Positions 20,452 to 29,715 are shown, counted from the first letter of the stretch. The stretch is 64,000 nucleotides of DNA from Microvirga puerhi (GCF_020089865.1 NZ_JAIRBM010000009.1:62001-126000); one strand, 5' to 3'. Notes: a model not told the origin generated them from the sequence alone. Numbers and translations: made by a program.

Positions 20452-21540
20452 ATGGCGCGCATTACCTTGAGGCAGCTTCTGGATCACGCCGCCGAGCACG
20501 ATTACGGCGTGCCTGCCTTCAACATCAACAACATGGAGCAGGCGCTCGCCATCATGGCGGCTGCGAACGAAGTCGACGCGCCCGTCATTATTCAGGCGAG
20601 CCGCGGCGCCCGTTCCTATGCCAACGACGTCATGCTCAAGCACATGATGGACGCGGTGACGGAGATCTATCCGCATATTCCGGTCTGCGTGCATCTCGAC
20701 CACGGCAACGAACCATCCACCTGCATGACGGCGATCCAGGCCGGCTTCACCTCGGTGATGATGGACGGCTCGCTGAAGGCCGACGGCAAGACTCCGGGCG
20801 ACTGGGACTACAATGTCGGCGTCACCAAGAAGGTGGTCGAGATGGCCCATCTCGGCGGCATCTCGGTGGAAGGCGAACTCGGCGTGCTGGGCTCCCTCGA
20901 GACCGGCATGGGCGACAAGGAGGACGGTCATGGTGCGGAGGGCAAGCTCTCGCACGACCAGCTCCTGACGAACCCGGACGAGGCAGTGAAATTCGTCGCT
21001 GAAACCAAGGTCGACGCACTCGCCATCGCCATGGGCACCTCGCACGGCGCCTACAAGTTCACCCGCAAGCCGGACGGCAACATCCTCGCGATGCACGTGC
21101 TTGAGGAGATTCACCGCAAGCTCCCGAACACGCATCTCGTGATGCACGGCTCCTCCTCGGTGCCGCAGGATCTCCAGGACATCATCAACAAGTTCGGCGG
21201 CCAGATGAAGCCGACCTGGGGCGTGCCGGTGGAGGAGATTCAGCGCGGCATCAAGCACGGTGTGCGCAAGATCAACATCGACACCGACAACCGGATGGCA
21301 ATGACGGGCCAGATCCGCAAGGTTCTGACCGAGAATCCCGGCGAGTTCGATCCGCGCAAGTATCTGAAGCCCGCCATGGACGCGATGACGAAGCTCTGCA
21401 AGCAGCGCCTCCAGGAGTTCAACACCGCCGGCCAAGCCTCCAAGATCAAGCGCGTGTTCACCCTCGCCGAGATGGCCAAGCGCTATGCATCCGGCGAACT
21501 CGACCCGAAATTCGGCGCGAGCCGCCAGGCGGCCGAGTAA
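20452..21540 (+). CDS. fba: Class II fructose-bisphosphate aldolase (Calvin-cycle subtype)
   Basis: 362 aa. Zinc-site histidines in [19 protein letters not shown], then [20 protein letters not shown] and [20 protein letters not shown], and the C-terminal [20 protein letters not shown]. The length and the [13 protein letters not shown] start match the subtype found in alphaproteobacterial cbb and gluconeogenic clusters. A strong AGGAGG precedes the ATG at 20452. It ends the cluster before a clear terminator. Confidence 0.96.
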   Translation: MARITLRQLLDHAAEHDYGVPAFNINNMEQALAIMAAANEVDAPVIIQASRGARSYANDVMLKHMMDAVTEIYPHIPVCVHLDHGNEPSTCMTAIQAGFTSVMMDGSLKADGKTPGDWDYNVGVTKKVVEMAHLGGISVEGELGVLGSLETGMGDKEDGHGAEGKLSHDQLLTNPDEAVKFVAETKVDALAIAMGTSHGAYKFTRKPDGNILAMHVLEEIHRKLPNTHLVMHGSSSVPQDLQDIINKFGGQMKPTWGVPVEEIQRGIKHGVRKINIDTDNRMAMTGQIRKVLTENPGEFDPRKYLKPAMDAMTKLCKQRLQEFNTAGQASKIKRVFTLAEMAKRYASGELDPKFGASRQAAE

Positions 21541-21573
21541 GCCATCAGGCTTTCGCCTTAATCCCATCGCAGA

Positions 21574-21604
21574 AACGGGGCCTCGCAAGACGGCCCCGTT
21601 TTCG
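21574..21604 (+). terminator. Rho-independent terminator after fba
   Basis: AACGGGGCC-TCGCAAGAC-GGCCCCGTT followed by TTTCGTT: a 9-bp GC-rich stem with a T-tract, 33 bases after the fba stop. Confidence 0.85.
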
Positions 21605-21646
21605 TTATGGGAAAATGTCTGAATATTTTTCGAACCTCAGTGGATC

Positions 21647-22297
21647 ATGGCCGAGCCCGTTGCCCGCCTCTACCTCGTCACACCCGTTCTGACGGACGCA
21701 TCCTTCGCGCCGCGCCTCGTCGAGGCCTGTGCTGGCCAAGACGTGGCGGCCGTGCTGCTGCGTTTGGGCCCGGCCGATGAACGGAGCCTCATCAATCTGG
21801 TGAAGGCTCTCAGCCCTCCGGTCCAGGAGGCCGGAGCGGCGGCGATCGTGACCGTGGAGGGAGAGGCCGACCTCGCGGCGATCGCGGCGCGCGGCGGCGC
21901 TGACGGCATTCATGTGAGCGGAAATCCCGCCCGGATCAGGGACCTGCGTGAACGCCTGAAGTCCGAGCGCGCCCTCGGAGCGGGCGGCCTTCGAACCAAG
22001 GACGACGCCATGTCCATGGGCGAGGCCGGGGTCGACTACCTCATGTTCGGCGAGCCGCGCCCCGATGGATCCCTCCCGGCCCTCGACAGCGTGGTAGACC
22101 GGGCATCCTGGTGGGCCGAGATCTTCGAGACGCCCTGTGTCGCCTATGCGCCGACCCTGGAGGCGGTGAGAACGCTCCTTGCGACGGGAGCGGAGTTCAT
22201 CGCGCTCGGAGACGCGGTCTGGTCGCATCCGGAGGGTCCCGCCAAGGCCGTTGCGGCAGCGGCGAAGATCGTCGGCGAACAGGAGGCCCTGCCCTGA
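21647..22297 (+). CDS. Thiamine phosphate synthase-like (ThiE/TenI family) protein
   Basis: 216 aa with a TIM-barrel ThiE-type layout: ARLYLVTPVLTD, a central ADLAAIAARGGADGIHVSG, and a C-terminal LLATGAEFIALGDAVWSHPE. The usual substrate motifs of active ThiE are weak: AVLLRLG replaces the Q-L-R-x-K pyrimidine motif, and no H-L-G-Q-x-D motif follows the G-A-D-G-I-H stretch. It may be a TenI-like or divergent paralogue. Its stop overlaps the ATG of the Sel1-repeat gene by one base. Confidence 0.75.
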   Translation: MAEPVARLYLVTPVLTDASFAPRLVEACAGQDVAAVLLRLGPADERSLINLVKALSPPVQEAGAAAIVTVEGEADLAAIAARGGADGIHVSGNPARIRDLRERLKSERALGAGGLRTKDDAMSMGEAGVDYLMFGEPRPDGSLPALDSVVDRASWWAEIFETPCVAYAPTLEAVRTLLATGAEFIALGDAVWSHPEGPAKAVAAAAKIVGEQEALP

Positions 22298-23193
22298 TGC
22301 GCATGACGTCATGCCTCGCCGTCCTGTGCCTCGGCGCCTCCATCGTCGGGGCAAAGGCAGAGCCGGATCTTGCTTACGGCGCCTATCAACGCGGCCAGTA
22401 TCTCGCAGCCTTCCGCGAGGCGACCCAGCGGCTCGACAAGAACAAGAACGACGCACCGGCCATGACTCTGCTGGGCGAACTCTACAACCAGGGCCTCGGC
22501 CTTTCCCTGAGCGCCGAAAAGGCCGCCGACTGGTATCGGCTCGCGGCCGCCCGGGGCGATGCCCATGCTCTCGCTTCCCTCGGTCTCATGGCCCTGGACG
22601 GGCGCGGCATGAAGAAGGATCCGGCCCAGGCGAAGGCCTGGCTCGAACAGGCCGCGGCCAAGAACGAGCCGGTGGCCTGCTACAACCTCGCCCTGCTGCT
22701 CCTGTCGAGCAGCTCCGAGGACGACCTGCGTCGGGCCGCGGGCTTTCTGCGTCAGGCTGCCCAGTCGGAAATCCCCGATGCCCAGCATGCGCTCGGCGTG
22801 CTCTATCTCCAGGGCCGCGGCGTCGAGCGCGATGCCGCGCAGGCAGCACGCTATTTCGAGCGGGCCGCGAAGAACGGAAGCTCCGTCGGAGAGGTGGAAT
22901 ACGCCATCCTGCTCTTCAACGGCGATGGCGTGGCGAAGAACGAGTCCAAGGCCGCTCGCTATTTCCGCAGTGCCGCCGCGAAAGGCAATGCCATCGCCCA
23001 GAACCGACTGGCCCGCATGCTCGCGGCAGGCCGCGGCGTACCTCAGAACAAGGTCGACGCGGCCGCTTGGCATCTTCTTGCCTCCGCGCAGGGGCTGAAC
23101 GATGCCTGGCTCGACGATGCCCTGAAGGACATGAGCGCCGACGAGAAGACCCGCGCCGAGAAGGTCGCGGCAGAGCGCCTCGGCGCGCATTGA
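22297..23193 (+). CDS. Secreted Sel1-like (TPR-type) repeat protein
   Basis: 298 aa. Signal peptide MRMTSCLAVLCLGASIVGAK (likely cut after AKA), then about six Sel1 repeats of the form A-x-x-W-Y-R-x-A-A-x-x-G-D-A-x-A, for example AADWYRLAAARGDAHALASL, AARYFERAAKNGSSVGEVE and AARYFRSAAAKGNAIAQNRL. Sel1 proteins are periplasmic scaffolds in signalling or envelope assembly. The ATG overlaps the ThiE-like stop, so the pair is translationally coupled. Confidence 0.87.
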   Translation: MRMTSCLAVLCLGASIVGAKAEPDLAYGAYQRGQYLAAFREATQRLDKNKNDAPAMTLLGELYNQGLGLSLSAEKAADWYRLAAARGDAHALASLGLMALDGRGMKKDPAQAKAWLEQAAAKNEPVACYNLALLLLSSSSEDDLRRAAGFLRQAAQSEIPDAQHALGVLYLQGRGVERDAAQAARYFERAAKNGSSVGEVEYAILLFNGDGVAKNESKAARYFRSAAAKGNAIAQNRLARMLAAGRGVPQNKVDAAAWHLLASAQGLNDAWLDDALKDMSADEKTRAEKVAAERLGAH

Positions 23194-23269
23194 TCCGCAA
23201 CGCTTGACCTAACGCCCCTCCCGTGGTCCACCCACCACGTTCCCTTCGCCCGTTCCAGGACCGCCCGAC

Positions 23270-24064
23270 ATGATCCGCTCGCCCCTCATGACCGTCATGA
23301 CCGATGCCGTGATGAAAGCATCGCGCTCCCTCAAGCGCGACTTCGGCGAGGTCGAGAATCTGCAGGTGTCGCGAAAGGGACCCGGCGACTTCGTCTCGGC
23401 AGCCGATCGCAAGGCGGAAAAGATCCTGCGCGAAGCCCTCGAAAAAGCCCGTCCCGATTACGGTTTCGTGATGGAGGAGAGCGGCATCGTCGAAGGCAAG
23501 GATCCGAGCCATCGCTGGCATATCGATCCGCTCGACGGCACCACCAACTTCCTCCACGGTTTGCCGCATTTCGCCCTCTCGGTCGGACTGGAGCGCGATG
23601 GACAGATCGTGGCAGGCGTCATCTATGATCCGATCAAGGACGAGCTCTTCATCGCGGAGAGGGGCAAGGGAGCCTTTCTCAACAACCGCCGCATCCGCGT
23701 CGCCGCGCGCTCCGATATGGCGGAAGCGGTGATCGCCTGCGGCCTGCCGCATATCGGGAAGGGTGACCATGGCCTGTTCCTGCGCGAGTCGTCCGTCGTC
23801 ATGGGTTATGCAGGCGGCATGCGCCGCTGGGGCGCCGCCGCGCTCGACCTCGCCTATGTGGCTTGCGGCCGGCTCGATGCCTATTGGGAGCGCGGCCTCA
23901 ACTCCTGGGACGTCTCGGCTGGCATCCTGATGATCCGCGAGGCCGGCGGCTTCATTTCCGACGCTGATGGCGGCAGCAACCCTCTCGTTACGGGAAGCGT
24001 GGCCTGCGGCAACGAAGTGCTGCATCGCGAGCTGCTCAAGCTCTTGAAGAAGGGAAAAGGCTGA
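23270..24064 (+). CDS. suhB: Inositol monophosphatase family protein (SuhB-like)
   Basis: 264 aa. Metal-binding motifs of the Mg-dependent, lithium-sensitive phosphatase fold: VMEESGIVEG, HIDPLDGTTNFLHGLPHFAL, and the second WDVSAGILMIREAGG. The aromatic GMRRWGAAALDLAYVACGRL is conserved. It dephosphorylates inositol-1-phosphate or a related sugar phosphate; SuhB of E. coli also acts in rRNA antitermination, but that role cannot be transferred from sequence alone. Confidence 0.9.
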   Translation: MIRSPLMTVMTDAVMKASRSLKRDFGEVENLQVSRKGPGDFVSAADRKAEKILREALEKARPDYGFVMEESGIVEGKDPSHRWHIDPLDGTTNFLHGLPHFALSVGLERDGQIVAGVIYDPIKDELFIAERGKGAFLNNRRIRVAARSDMAEAVIACGLPHIGKGDHGLFLRESSVVMGYAGGMRRWGAAALDLAYVACGRLDAYWERGLNSWDVSAGILMIREAGGFISDADGGSNPLVTGSVACGNEVLHRELLKLLKKGKG

Positions 24065-24168
24065 TATTTCTGTTTGTGGAGCGGCGGGATTCAGACGGCA
24101 ACGCTTGATCCCGCTCCCCCGTCCGGTCACATTGGAACGGTCGTGAGGCACCAACGAGCAGGATCCAT

Positions 24169-25134
24169 ATGGACGACCAGACCCTCACCCCACCGCGGAT
24201 CTACCTTATCCGCATGGCGGTTTTCCTGATCCTGGCAGGGTTCGTCGCCTTCATCCTCTACAAGCAGATCTGGAACGCCTTCATGGCCAATCCAGGCCTC
24301 AACAGCCTGATCATCGGCGTGATGTTCATCGGCATCGCCCTGGCGATCCGGCAGGTCTGGCGCCTGTTTCCGGAAGTGCGCTGGGTCAATACCCTGCGCC
24401 ATGCGGAGGAAGGCCTGATCCAGCCGACCGCTCCGGTCCTGCTTGCACCGCTCGCCGCATTTCTCAGCAACCGCTCGACGCAATCTTATCTCTCCGTCGC
24501 AGCCATGCGCTCGCTCCTCGATTCCATCGGAGCGCGCCTCGACGAGAGCCGCGAGATCCTGCGTTATCTCGCTGGCCTGCTGGTCTTTCTCGGTCTCCTC
24601 GGCACGTTCTGGGGCCTGATCGACACGGTAGGGTCGGTAGGCCGGATCATCTCGTCCCTGCGCACCGGGCAGGACACGGCCGTTCTCTTCGACGAACTGA
24701 AGAATTCCCTCGCCGGCCCGCTCCAGGGCATGGGCCTGTCGTTCTCGGCCTCCCTCTTCGGCCTAGCCGGCTCCCTGGTGCTCGGTTTTCTCGATCTCCA
24801 GGCCGGGCAGGCTCAAAACCGCTTCTATACCGAGCTGGAAGACTGGCTTGCCACCTCTACCGCCGACACGACGCCCGAAGTCTCGCTGCGGGCCGGCGCG
24901 GCACCGAGCGACGTCACACTGGCCCTCAACCGCCTGACGGCAGCCGTCAACGACGGCGCCAGCGGCCGGGCCTCGACCCAGGCCATGGCGAACCTCGCCG
25001 AAGGCGTCCAGGGCCTCGTCCAGCACATGCGCGCCGAACAGCAGATGATTCGCGACTGGGTGGAGGCCCAGGCCGCCCGTGAGAAGGAACTCAAGCAGGT
25101 CCTCGATCGTCTCACTCGGGAAAGGCTGCCCTGA
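24169..25134 (+). CDS. MotA/TolQ/ExbB-like proton channel subunit
   Basis: 321 aa. Hydrophobic helices near residues 14-33 (IRMAVFLILAGFVAFILYKQ) and 44-62, then two channel-lining helices (AGLLVFLGLLGTFWGLIDTV and the GMGLSFSASLFGLAGSLVLG pair), the MotA/TolQ pattern. The C-terminal 100 aa are helical and cytoplasmic. It overlaps the next gene by one base (TGATG), so the two proteins form a stoichiometric pair. There is no flagellar or Tol gene nearby. Confidence 0.85.
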   Translation: MDDQTLTPPRIYLIRMAVFLILAGFVAFILYKQIWNAFMANPGLNSLIIGVMFIGIALAIRQVWRLFPEVRWVNTLRHAEEGLIQPTAPVLLAPLAAFLSNRSTQSYLSVAAMRSLLDSIGARLDESREILRYLAGLLVFLGLLGTFWGLIDTVGSVGRIISSLRTGQDTAVLFDELKNSLAGPLQGMGLSFSASLFGLAGSLVLGFLDLQAGQAQNRFYTELEDWLATSTADTTPEVSLRAGAAPSDVTLALNRLTAAVNDGASGRASTQAMANLAEGVQGLVQHMRAEQQMIRDWVEAQAAREKELKQVLDRLTRERLP

Positions 25135-26162
25135 TGCCCGCCTCCTCCACGGGAGGGCGCCGCCGTGGCCGCCAGGGACAGCTCAATTACTGGCCAGGCT
25201 TCGTCGATGCGCTTTCGACCCTGCTTCTGTCCATCGTCTTCCTGATCTCGGTGTTCATGGTCGGGCAGTTCTTCCTGTCCCGCGAATTGTCGAGCCGCGA
25301 CACGGTGCTCGACCGGCTCAACCGCCAGATCGCCGAGCTCACCGATCTCCTCGCTCTGGAAAAGTCGGGCCGGCGCACGACGGAAGAGAATATGAACGCC
25401 CTTCAAAGCACTCTTAGCGCCGTGGAGGCGGATCGGGCGCGGCTCCAGAGCCTGATCGAAAGCGGCGGCGAAGCCCAGGCACGGGCAGGAGAACTCAACA
25501 CGGCCCTTGAGGCCGAACGCCAAGCGACCGGGCGAGCCTTGAGCCAGGTAGAAATCCTCAACCAGCAGATCGCCGCCATGCGCCGCCAGCTTGCGGCATT
25601 GGAAGAGGCGCTGGCCGCCTCGGAGAGTCGCGACAAGGAAAGCCAGGCCCGCATCGCGGATCTCGGCAGCCGCCTCAACGTGGCGCTGGCCCAGCGCGTC
25701 CAGGAACTGGCGCGCTATCGCTCCGACTTCTTCGGCCGCCTGCGCCAGATCCTCGGAAATCGGCCCGACGTGCGCATCGTCGGGGACCGCTTCGTGTTCC
25801 AGTCGGAGGTGCTGTTCCAGGCGGGACAGGCGACCCTGCGTCCCGAGGCTTCGGACGAGATCGACCGGATCGCGAGCGCCCTCGTCGAGCTGCAAAAGCA
25901 GATTCCGCCCGACCTCCCCTGGGTCATCCGCGTCGACGGCCATACGGATGCAAGGCCCATCGCCACATCGCAATTCCCCTCGAACTGGGCGCTTTCCGCC
26001 GCCCGCGCCATTGCCGTCGTGCAGGCGCTCGCAGCCCGCGGCGTTCAGCCCCAGCATCTGCTTGCGGCGGGGTTCGGTGAATTTCAGCCTCTCGATCTTG
26101 GAACGACGGAAGAGGCCTATGCCCGGAACCGGCGGATCGAGCTGAAGCTGACGGAGCGTTGA
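25134..26162 (+). CDS. MotB-like protein with coiled coil and OmpA peptidoglycan-binding domain
   Basis: 342 aa. A single N-terminal membrane helix carries the channel aspartate (WPGFVDALSTLLLSIVFL, Asp25), as in MotB. Residues about 55-195 are a long coiled coil (LNRQIAELTDLLALEKSG, EILNQQIAAMRRQLAALEEA). The OmpA C-terminal domain shows VDGHTDARPI, SNWALSAARAIAVVQAL and YARNRRIELKL. With the partner gene it should be a proton-driven stator anchored to peptidoglycan. The energised process is unknown; the coiled coil is much longer than in flagellar MotB. Confidence 0.87.
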   Translation: MPASSTGGRRRGRQGQLNYWPGFVDALSTLLLSIVFLISVFMVGQFFLSRELSSRDTVLDRLNRQIAELTDLLALEKSGRRTTEENMNALQSTLSAVEADRARLQSLIESGGEAQARAGELNTALEAERQATGRALSQVEILNQQIAAMRRQLAALEEALAASESRDKESQARIADLGSRLNVALAQRVQELARYRSDFFGRLRQILGNRPDVRIVGDRFVFQSEVLFQAGQATLRPEASDEIDRIASALVELQKQIPPDLPWVIRVDGHTDARPIATSQFPSNWALSAARAIAVVQALAARGVQPQHLLAAGFGEFQPLDLGTTEEAYARNRRIELKLTER

Positions 26163-26185
26163 TCCGGACGTCTCAGCCTGTCTTC

Positions 26186-26368
26186 TCAGCCTGCTTTGCC
26201 GAGAGCCCGCGCGACGTCCGATACCTGAACGCCGACTCGCTTGACGGTGTCCATCAGCTGCTGCCGCGACACGTGCCACTTGTCGCTCCAGTAACGGACT
26301 TCCCAATCCTCGTGGATGTTGATCCGGGAGGCATCCTGAGGATGCCGCTTGTTCAGATTGTCAGCCAT
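26186..26368 (-). CDS. DUF3606 family small protein
   Basis: 60 aa. MADNLNKRHPQDASRINIHE, then WEVRYWSDKWHVSRQQLMDT and a C-terminal helix VGVQVSDVARALGK. This matches DUF3606, small proteins common in Hyphomicrobiales with no known function. ATG at 26368 with AGGAGATC upstream. It points toward the stator pair and ends 23 bases from the MotB-like stop. Confidence 0.8.
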   Translation of the reverse strand: MADNLNKRHPQDASRINIHEDWEVRYWSDKWHVSRQQLMDTVKRVGVQVSDVARALGKAG

Positions 26369-26462
26369 CCTGATCTCCTGAAGCCGTATTGACCGGCGGG
26401 GCCGCCGGTTCCTTTTCAACTTCAGGAGGCAAGCTTCGGTTCAATCCCGGGCACTCGCCAGC

Positions 26463-28262
26463 TCACTCGGCGGCCTGAGCATGGCCGCCCTCGCCCGTGA
26501 ACTGGAGGCGGGCAAGGCGGGCATAGAGACCGCCGGCGGCGAGCAGGCTATCATGCGTCCCCTCCTCCACGATCCGTCCGCCATCCATGACGAGGATCCG
26601 GTCGGCGGAGCGGACGGTGGCGAGACGATGCGCGATGACGAGGGTCGTGCGCCCCTGCATCAGCCGGTCGAGGGCTCCTTGCACCTTCTTTTCGCTTTCC
26701 GCGTCGAGGGCGGAGGTGGCCTCGTCGAGGAGCAGGATCGGCGCGTCCTTCAGGATGGCGCGGGCGATGGCCAGGCGCTGGCGCTGGCCGCCGGAGAGCG
26801 TCACGCCGCGTTCTCCGATCTGCGTCGCATAGCCCTGCGGCAGGGCGCGAATGAACCCGTCAGCCGATGCGAGTTCGGCTGCGCGGCGGACCTCCTCCTC
26901 CGACGCCTCCGGACGCCCGTAGCGGATATTGTCGAGAACGCTCGCGGCGAAAACCGTCGGCTCCTGGGGAACCAGCGCCATGCGTCGGCGCAGGGCGAGC
27001 GGATCCGCCTCCGTCACCGGCACTTCGTCCACGCGGATGACGCCCTGCTGCGGATCGTAGAAGCGGAGGAGCAGCTGGAGCACGGTGCTCTTGCCGGCAC
27101 CGGAAGGGCCGACCAGAGCGACGCGCTCACCGGTCCCCACCCGGAAGCTCAGGCCGTGCAGGGCCCGCTGCTCCGAGCGGGTCGGATAAGAGAAATGCAC
27201 ATCCTCGAAGGCAAGGGTGCCGAGAGATGGCTCCGGAAGCGGCTTCGGATCGCGCGGAGCCTCGATCGCCGGCTCGGCCGCCAGGATTTCCGCCAATCGC
27301 TCCGCCGCGCCTGCGGCCTGCGCCAATTCTCCATAAACTTCCGACAGTTGGCCGAGGGCGCTCGCGGCGAAGACCGCATAGAGCACGAACTGGGACAGCT
27401 GGCCCGCCGTCATGGTCCCGGCCATCACGTCCTGGGCGCCATACCACAACACCCCGACCACGCTGGCCGACACCAGGAACAGGCCGATTCCCGTGAGAAA
27501 GGCCCGCATGGTGGTGGACAGGCGCGCGGCATCGAAGGCCTCTTCCGCGGCATCGGCGAAGTGCAGGGCTGTCTGGCGCTCCATTCCGAAAGCCTGCATG
27601 GTCCGTACTGCCCCGATCGCCTCCGCCGCATAGGCCGATGCATCGGCAAGCCGGTCCTGTGCCGCCCGGGAGCGCCGCCGCACCGCACGGCCGGACAGGA
27701 CGAGGGGCAGGACGATGACCGGAATCGCGACCAGGACGAGAGCCGAGAGCTTGGGGCTCGTCACGATCATCAGGGCCACCGCCCCGAGGAAGAGGAAGAT
27801 ATTGCGCAGTGCAATCGAGATGCTGGCTCCGAAGGCCGCCTTCACCTGCGTGGTGTCGGCCGTCAGGCGGGAGACGATCTCCCCGCTCTTGGTCTGATCG
27901 AAGAAGGCCGGATCGAGGGAGGTCAGATGGCCGAAGACGGCGGAGCGCAGATCGGCCACCACGCGCTCACCCAGGGTGATGACGAAATAGTACCGGCTCG
28001 CGCTGGCCAGGGCGAGAAGGGCCACGATCAGGGTCAGGACGCCGAAATAGGCGTTGATGAGCCCACGGCCCTGCTCGGTGAAGCCGAGATCGATGACCCG
28101 GCGCACCGCGACCGGCATCACCAGGGTCATGGCGGAGGCCAGAGCAAGGGCGGCAAGAGCTGCCAGGATCCGGCCCTTATAGGCGAGAGCATAGGGGACA
28201 AGGGGCCTCAGGGCGCTTAAAGCGGCCTTGGGGCGTTGCGATCCGTAGGGGTCAGAGGCCAT
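26463..28262 (-). CDS. ABC transporter, fused permease and ATPase (exporter type, MsbA-like)
   Basis: 599 aa half-transporter. The N-terminal membrane domain (about 320 aa) shows six hydrophobic segments; the C-terminal ATPase has Walker A VGPSGAGKSTVLQLLL, signature VTLSGGQRQRLAIARAIL, Walker B APILLLDEATSALD and H-loop TLVIAHRLATV. It would work as a homodimer exporting a lipid or hydrophobic compound; the substrate is not deducible. ATG at 28262; divergent from rpmE. Confidence 0.92.
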   Translation of the reverse strand: MASDPYGSQRPKAALSALRPLVPYALAYKGRILAALAALALASAMTLVMPVAVRRVIDLGFTEQGRGLINAYFGVLTLIVALLALASASRYYFVITLGERVVADLRSAVFGHLTSLDPAFFDQTKSGEIVSRLTADTTQVKAAFGASISIALRNIFLFLGAVALMIVTSPKLSALVLVAIPVIVLPLVLSGRAVRRRSRAAQDRLADASAYAAEAIGAVRTMQAFGMERQTALHFADAAEEAFDAARLSTTMRAFLTGIGLFLVSASVVGVLWYGAQDVMAGTMTAGQLSQFVLYAVFAASALGQLSEVYGELAQAAGAAERLAEILAAEPAIEAPRDPKPLPEPSLGTLAFEDVHFSYPTRSEQRALHGLSFRVGTGERVALVGPSGAGKSTVLQLLLRFYDPQQGVIRVDEVPVTEADPLALRRRMALVPQEPTVFAASVLDNIRYGRPEASEEEVRRAAELASADGFIRALPQGYATQIGERGVTLSGGQRQRLAIARAILKDAPILLLDEATSALDAESEKKVQGALDRLMQGRTTLVIAHRLATVRSADRILVMDGGRIVEEGTHDSLLAAGGLYARLARLQFTGEGGHAQAAE

Positions 28263-28420
28263 ATCGATATTGTTTCCGGGATGTCGGGCTCTCAATGGGC
28301 TGCAATCCCTGTCCCGGCTTGTTTCAGGGTTCCAAGTAAGGTATAGGCCCGCAACCTTTCAAGACAGGCTCGATCACAGGCTGCGGGCACCACGCTGGCG
28401 GACCGCAAGAGGATATGGCA

Positions 28421-28657
28421 ATGGCGCGCAAAGAAATCGACCATCCCGACTACCACTTCATCAAGGTCGTGATGACCAACGGCACCGAGTTCACGACCCG
28501 GTCCACCTACGGCAAAGAGGGTGATACGCTCAACCTCGACATCGACCCGAACACCCACCCGGCCTGGACCGGCGGCCAGCAGACGCTGCTCGATCGCGGC
28601 GGCCGTCTGTCGCGCTTCAACTCGAAGTTCGGCAACCTGTCGTTCGGCAAGAAGTAA
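28421..28657 (+). CDS. rpmE: 50S ribosomal protein L31 (zinc-free type)
   Basis: 78 aa. [40 protein letters not shown] and a C-terminal [15 protein letters not shown] are typical alphaproteobacterial L31. None of the four zinc-ligand cysteines of E. coli L31 is present, which is normal for this lineage. Two in-frame ATGs (28415 and 28421) exist; the AGAGGAT ribosome-binding site is better spaced for the second. A strong terminator follows. Confidence 0.95.
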   Translation: MARKEIDHPDYHFIKVVMTNGTEFTTRSTYGKEGDTLNLDIDPNTHPAWTGGQQTLLDRGGRLSRFNSKFGNLSFGKK

Positions 28658-28693
28658 GCCGCTTCAAGAGTTTCGACCTCTGCGGTCAAAAGC

Positions 28694-28721
28694 AAAAGCC
28701 CCGCTTCGGCGGGGCTTTTCC
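28694..28721 (+). terminator. Rho-independent terminator after rpmE
   Basis: AAAAGCCCCGC-TTCG-GCGGGGCTTTT: an 11-bp stem closed by a stable TTCG tetraloop and ending in a T-run, 36 bases after the stop. Confidence 0.92.
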
Positions 28722-28750
28722 ATTTTCAGAGCATCGGAATGCAACGTACC

Positions 28751-28896
28751 CGTCATTCCGGGGCCGCGCAGCGGAGCCCGGAACCTATAAACACCGGTGC
28801 GGCAAAATGGAAAGCAATGGCTGCCATTGCACCCTACCCTCGGCCGTCAGCGGCTATGGGTTCCGGACTTGTCTGACGACAATCCGGAATGACGGT
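28751..28896. repeat. Pair of facing REP-like palindromic repeats, type A
   Basis: The left unit reads CGTCATTCCGGGGCCGC...GCCCGGAACCTATAAAC and the right unit TATGGGTTCCGGAC...AATCCGGAATGACGG, so they face each other around about 60 bases in the rpmE-DUF1465 gap. The half-sites match the single unit at 11185-11223. The paired layout resembles bacterial interspersed mosaic elements, and no coding frame is supported. Confidence 0.7.
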
Positions 28897-28907
28897 GGGG
28901 AGACTTC

Positions 28908-29435
28908 CTAACGGGCGCTGAAGGCCTGTTCCAGCAACCGCTGCTGGGCAGCGACCGGATTGGGCCGGGGCGCCGCGGGCGCCGTCTCCGGCTCGCTCAT
29001 GAGCCGCTCGAGATGCAGGATACGCGCGTGGACCCTTGTGGCGAGGCCGATCAGTTCCTTCAGACGTGTCGGCAGCGCCTCGTAATCCTCGATCGTCGTG
29101 ATCGTGTCCTGCTGCGTCAGATGCACCCGATTTTTTTCCAGCTGGATCTGATCGAGGGAGAGTTCGCCCTCGGCGACTGCTCGCTGCAGGAGCAGCCATG
29201 AGGCAATCTGCATCAGCCGCGTCGTCAGGCGCATGCTCTCGGCTGCATAGGCAATGACGCCCTCGCGCGGGAGAAGTTTGGAATCCGTCCGCCCCTGGCC
29301 GTCGAGATAGCTGGCCGTGTCCTCGACGAGTTCCATTCCCTCCTGGAACAGGGCCTTGAAGGCGTCCGAATGGACGAAGCTGTGCCCGAACGGGACGGTT
29401 TCGGTGCCAAGCTTGATCACTTCGGGTTCGCTCAC
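28908..29435 (-). CDS. DUF1465 family protein
   Basis: 175 aa. HSFVHSDAFKALFQEGMELV, SYLDGQGRTDSKLL and YAAESMRLTTRLMQIASWLL fit DUF1465, an alphaproteobacteria-restricted family; a Caulobacter member (ZauP/ZapA-linked regulator work) has been connected to division, but I do not transfer that function. The GTG at 29435 after GGGAGATGG is the preferred start; an ATG at 29471 would add 12 residues. Confidence 0.8.
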   Translation of the reverse strand: MSEPEVIKLGTETVPFGHSFVHSDAFKALFQEGMELVEDTASYLDGQGRTDSKLLPREGVIAYAAESMRLTTRLMQIASWLLLQRAVAEGELSLDQIQLEKNRVHLTQQDTITTIEDYEALPTRLKELIGLATRVHARILHLERLMSEPETAPAAPRPNPVAAQQRLLEQAFSAR

Positions 29436-29715
29436 TGGCCATCTCCCATAGGCACTGGTCCCCGGCCCCATTGCGGCCCGAGACGTCAACGTCATAGCAG
29501 AAAACACTATAGAGCGGCTCTTTGTTCGATGCTCTGCTAACCGTTTCTTAAGGTTAAGAGCAGAATGAGCACTCAAAAATAGAGCCGCCGGAGCGGCTCA
29601 AGTCATCACAGGGAGGCGTCAAATGGAGTGGACAGGAGCCACTCCGTATCCAGAGGGAGGACTGGATGCCTTCGATTATCTTCCAAGAAACCTTAATACC
29701 CGGTTAAGCATGCGC

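Noticed and set aside
21541..21646. TPP riboswitch before the ThiE-like gene
   Set aside because: The gap holds only the fba terminator; the CTGAGA and other conserved thi-box elements are not present.
24169..26162. Zorya-type anti-phage system (ZorA/ZorB)
   Set aside because: The stator pair has the right architecture, but no ZorC, ZorD or ZorE-like gene is nearby and the neighbours are housekeeping genes.
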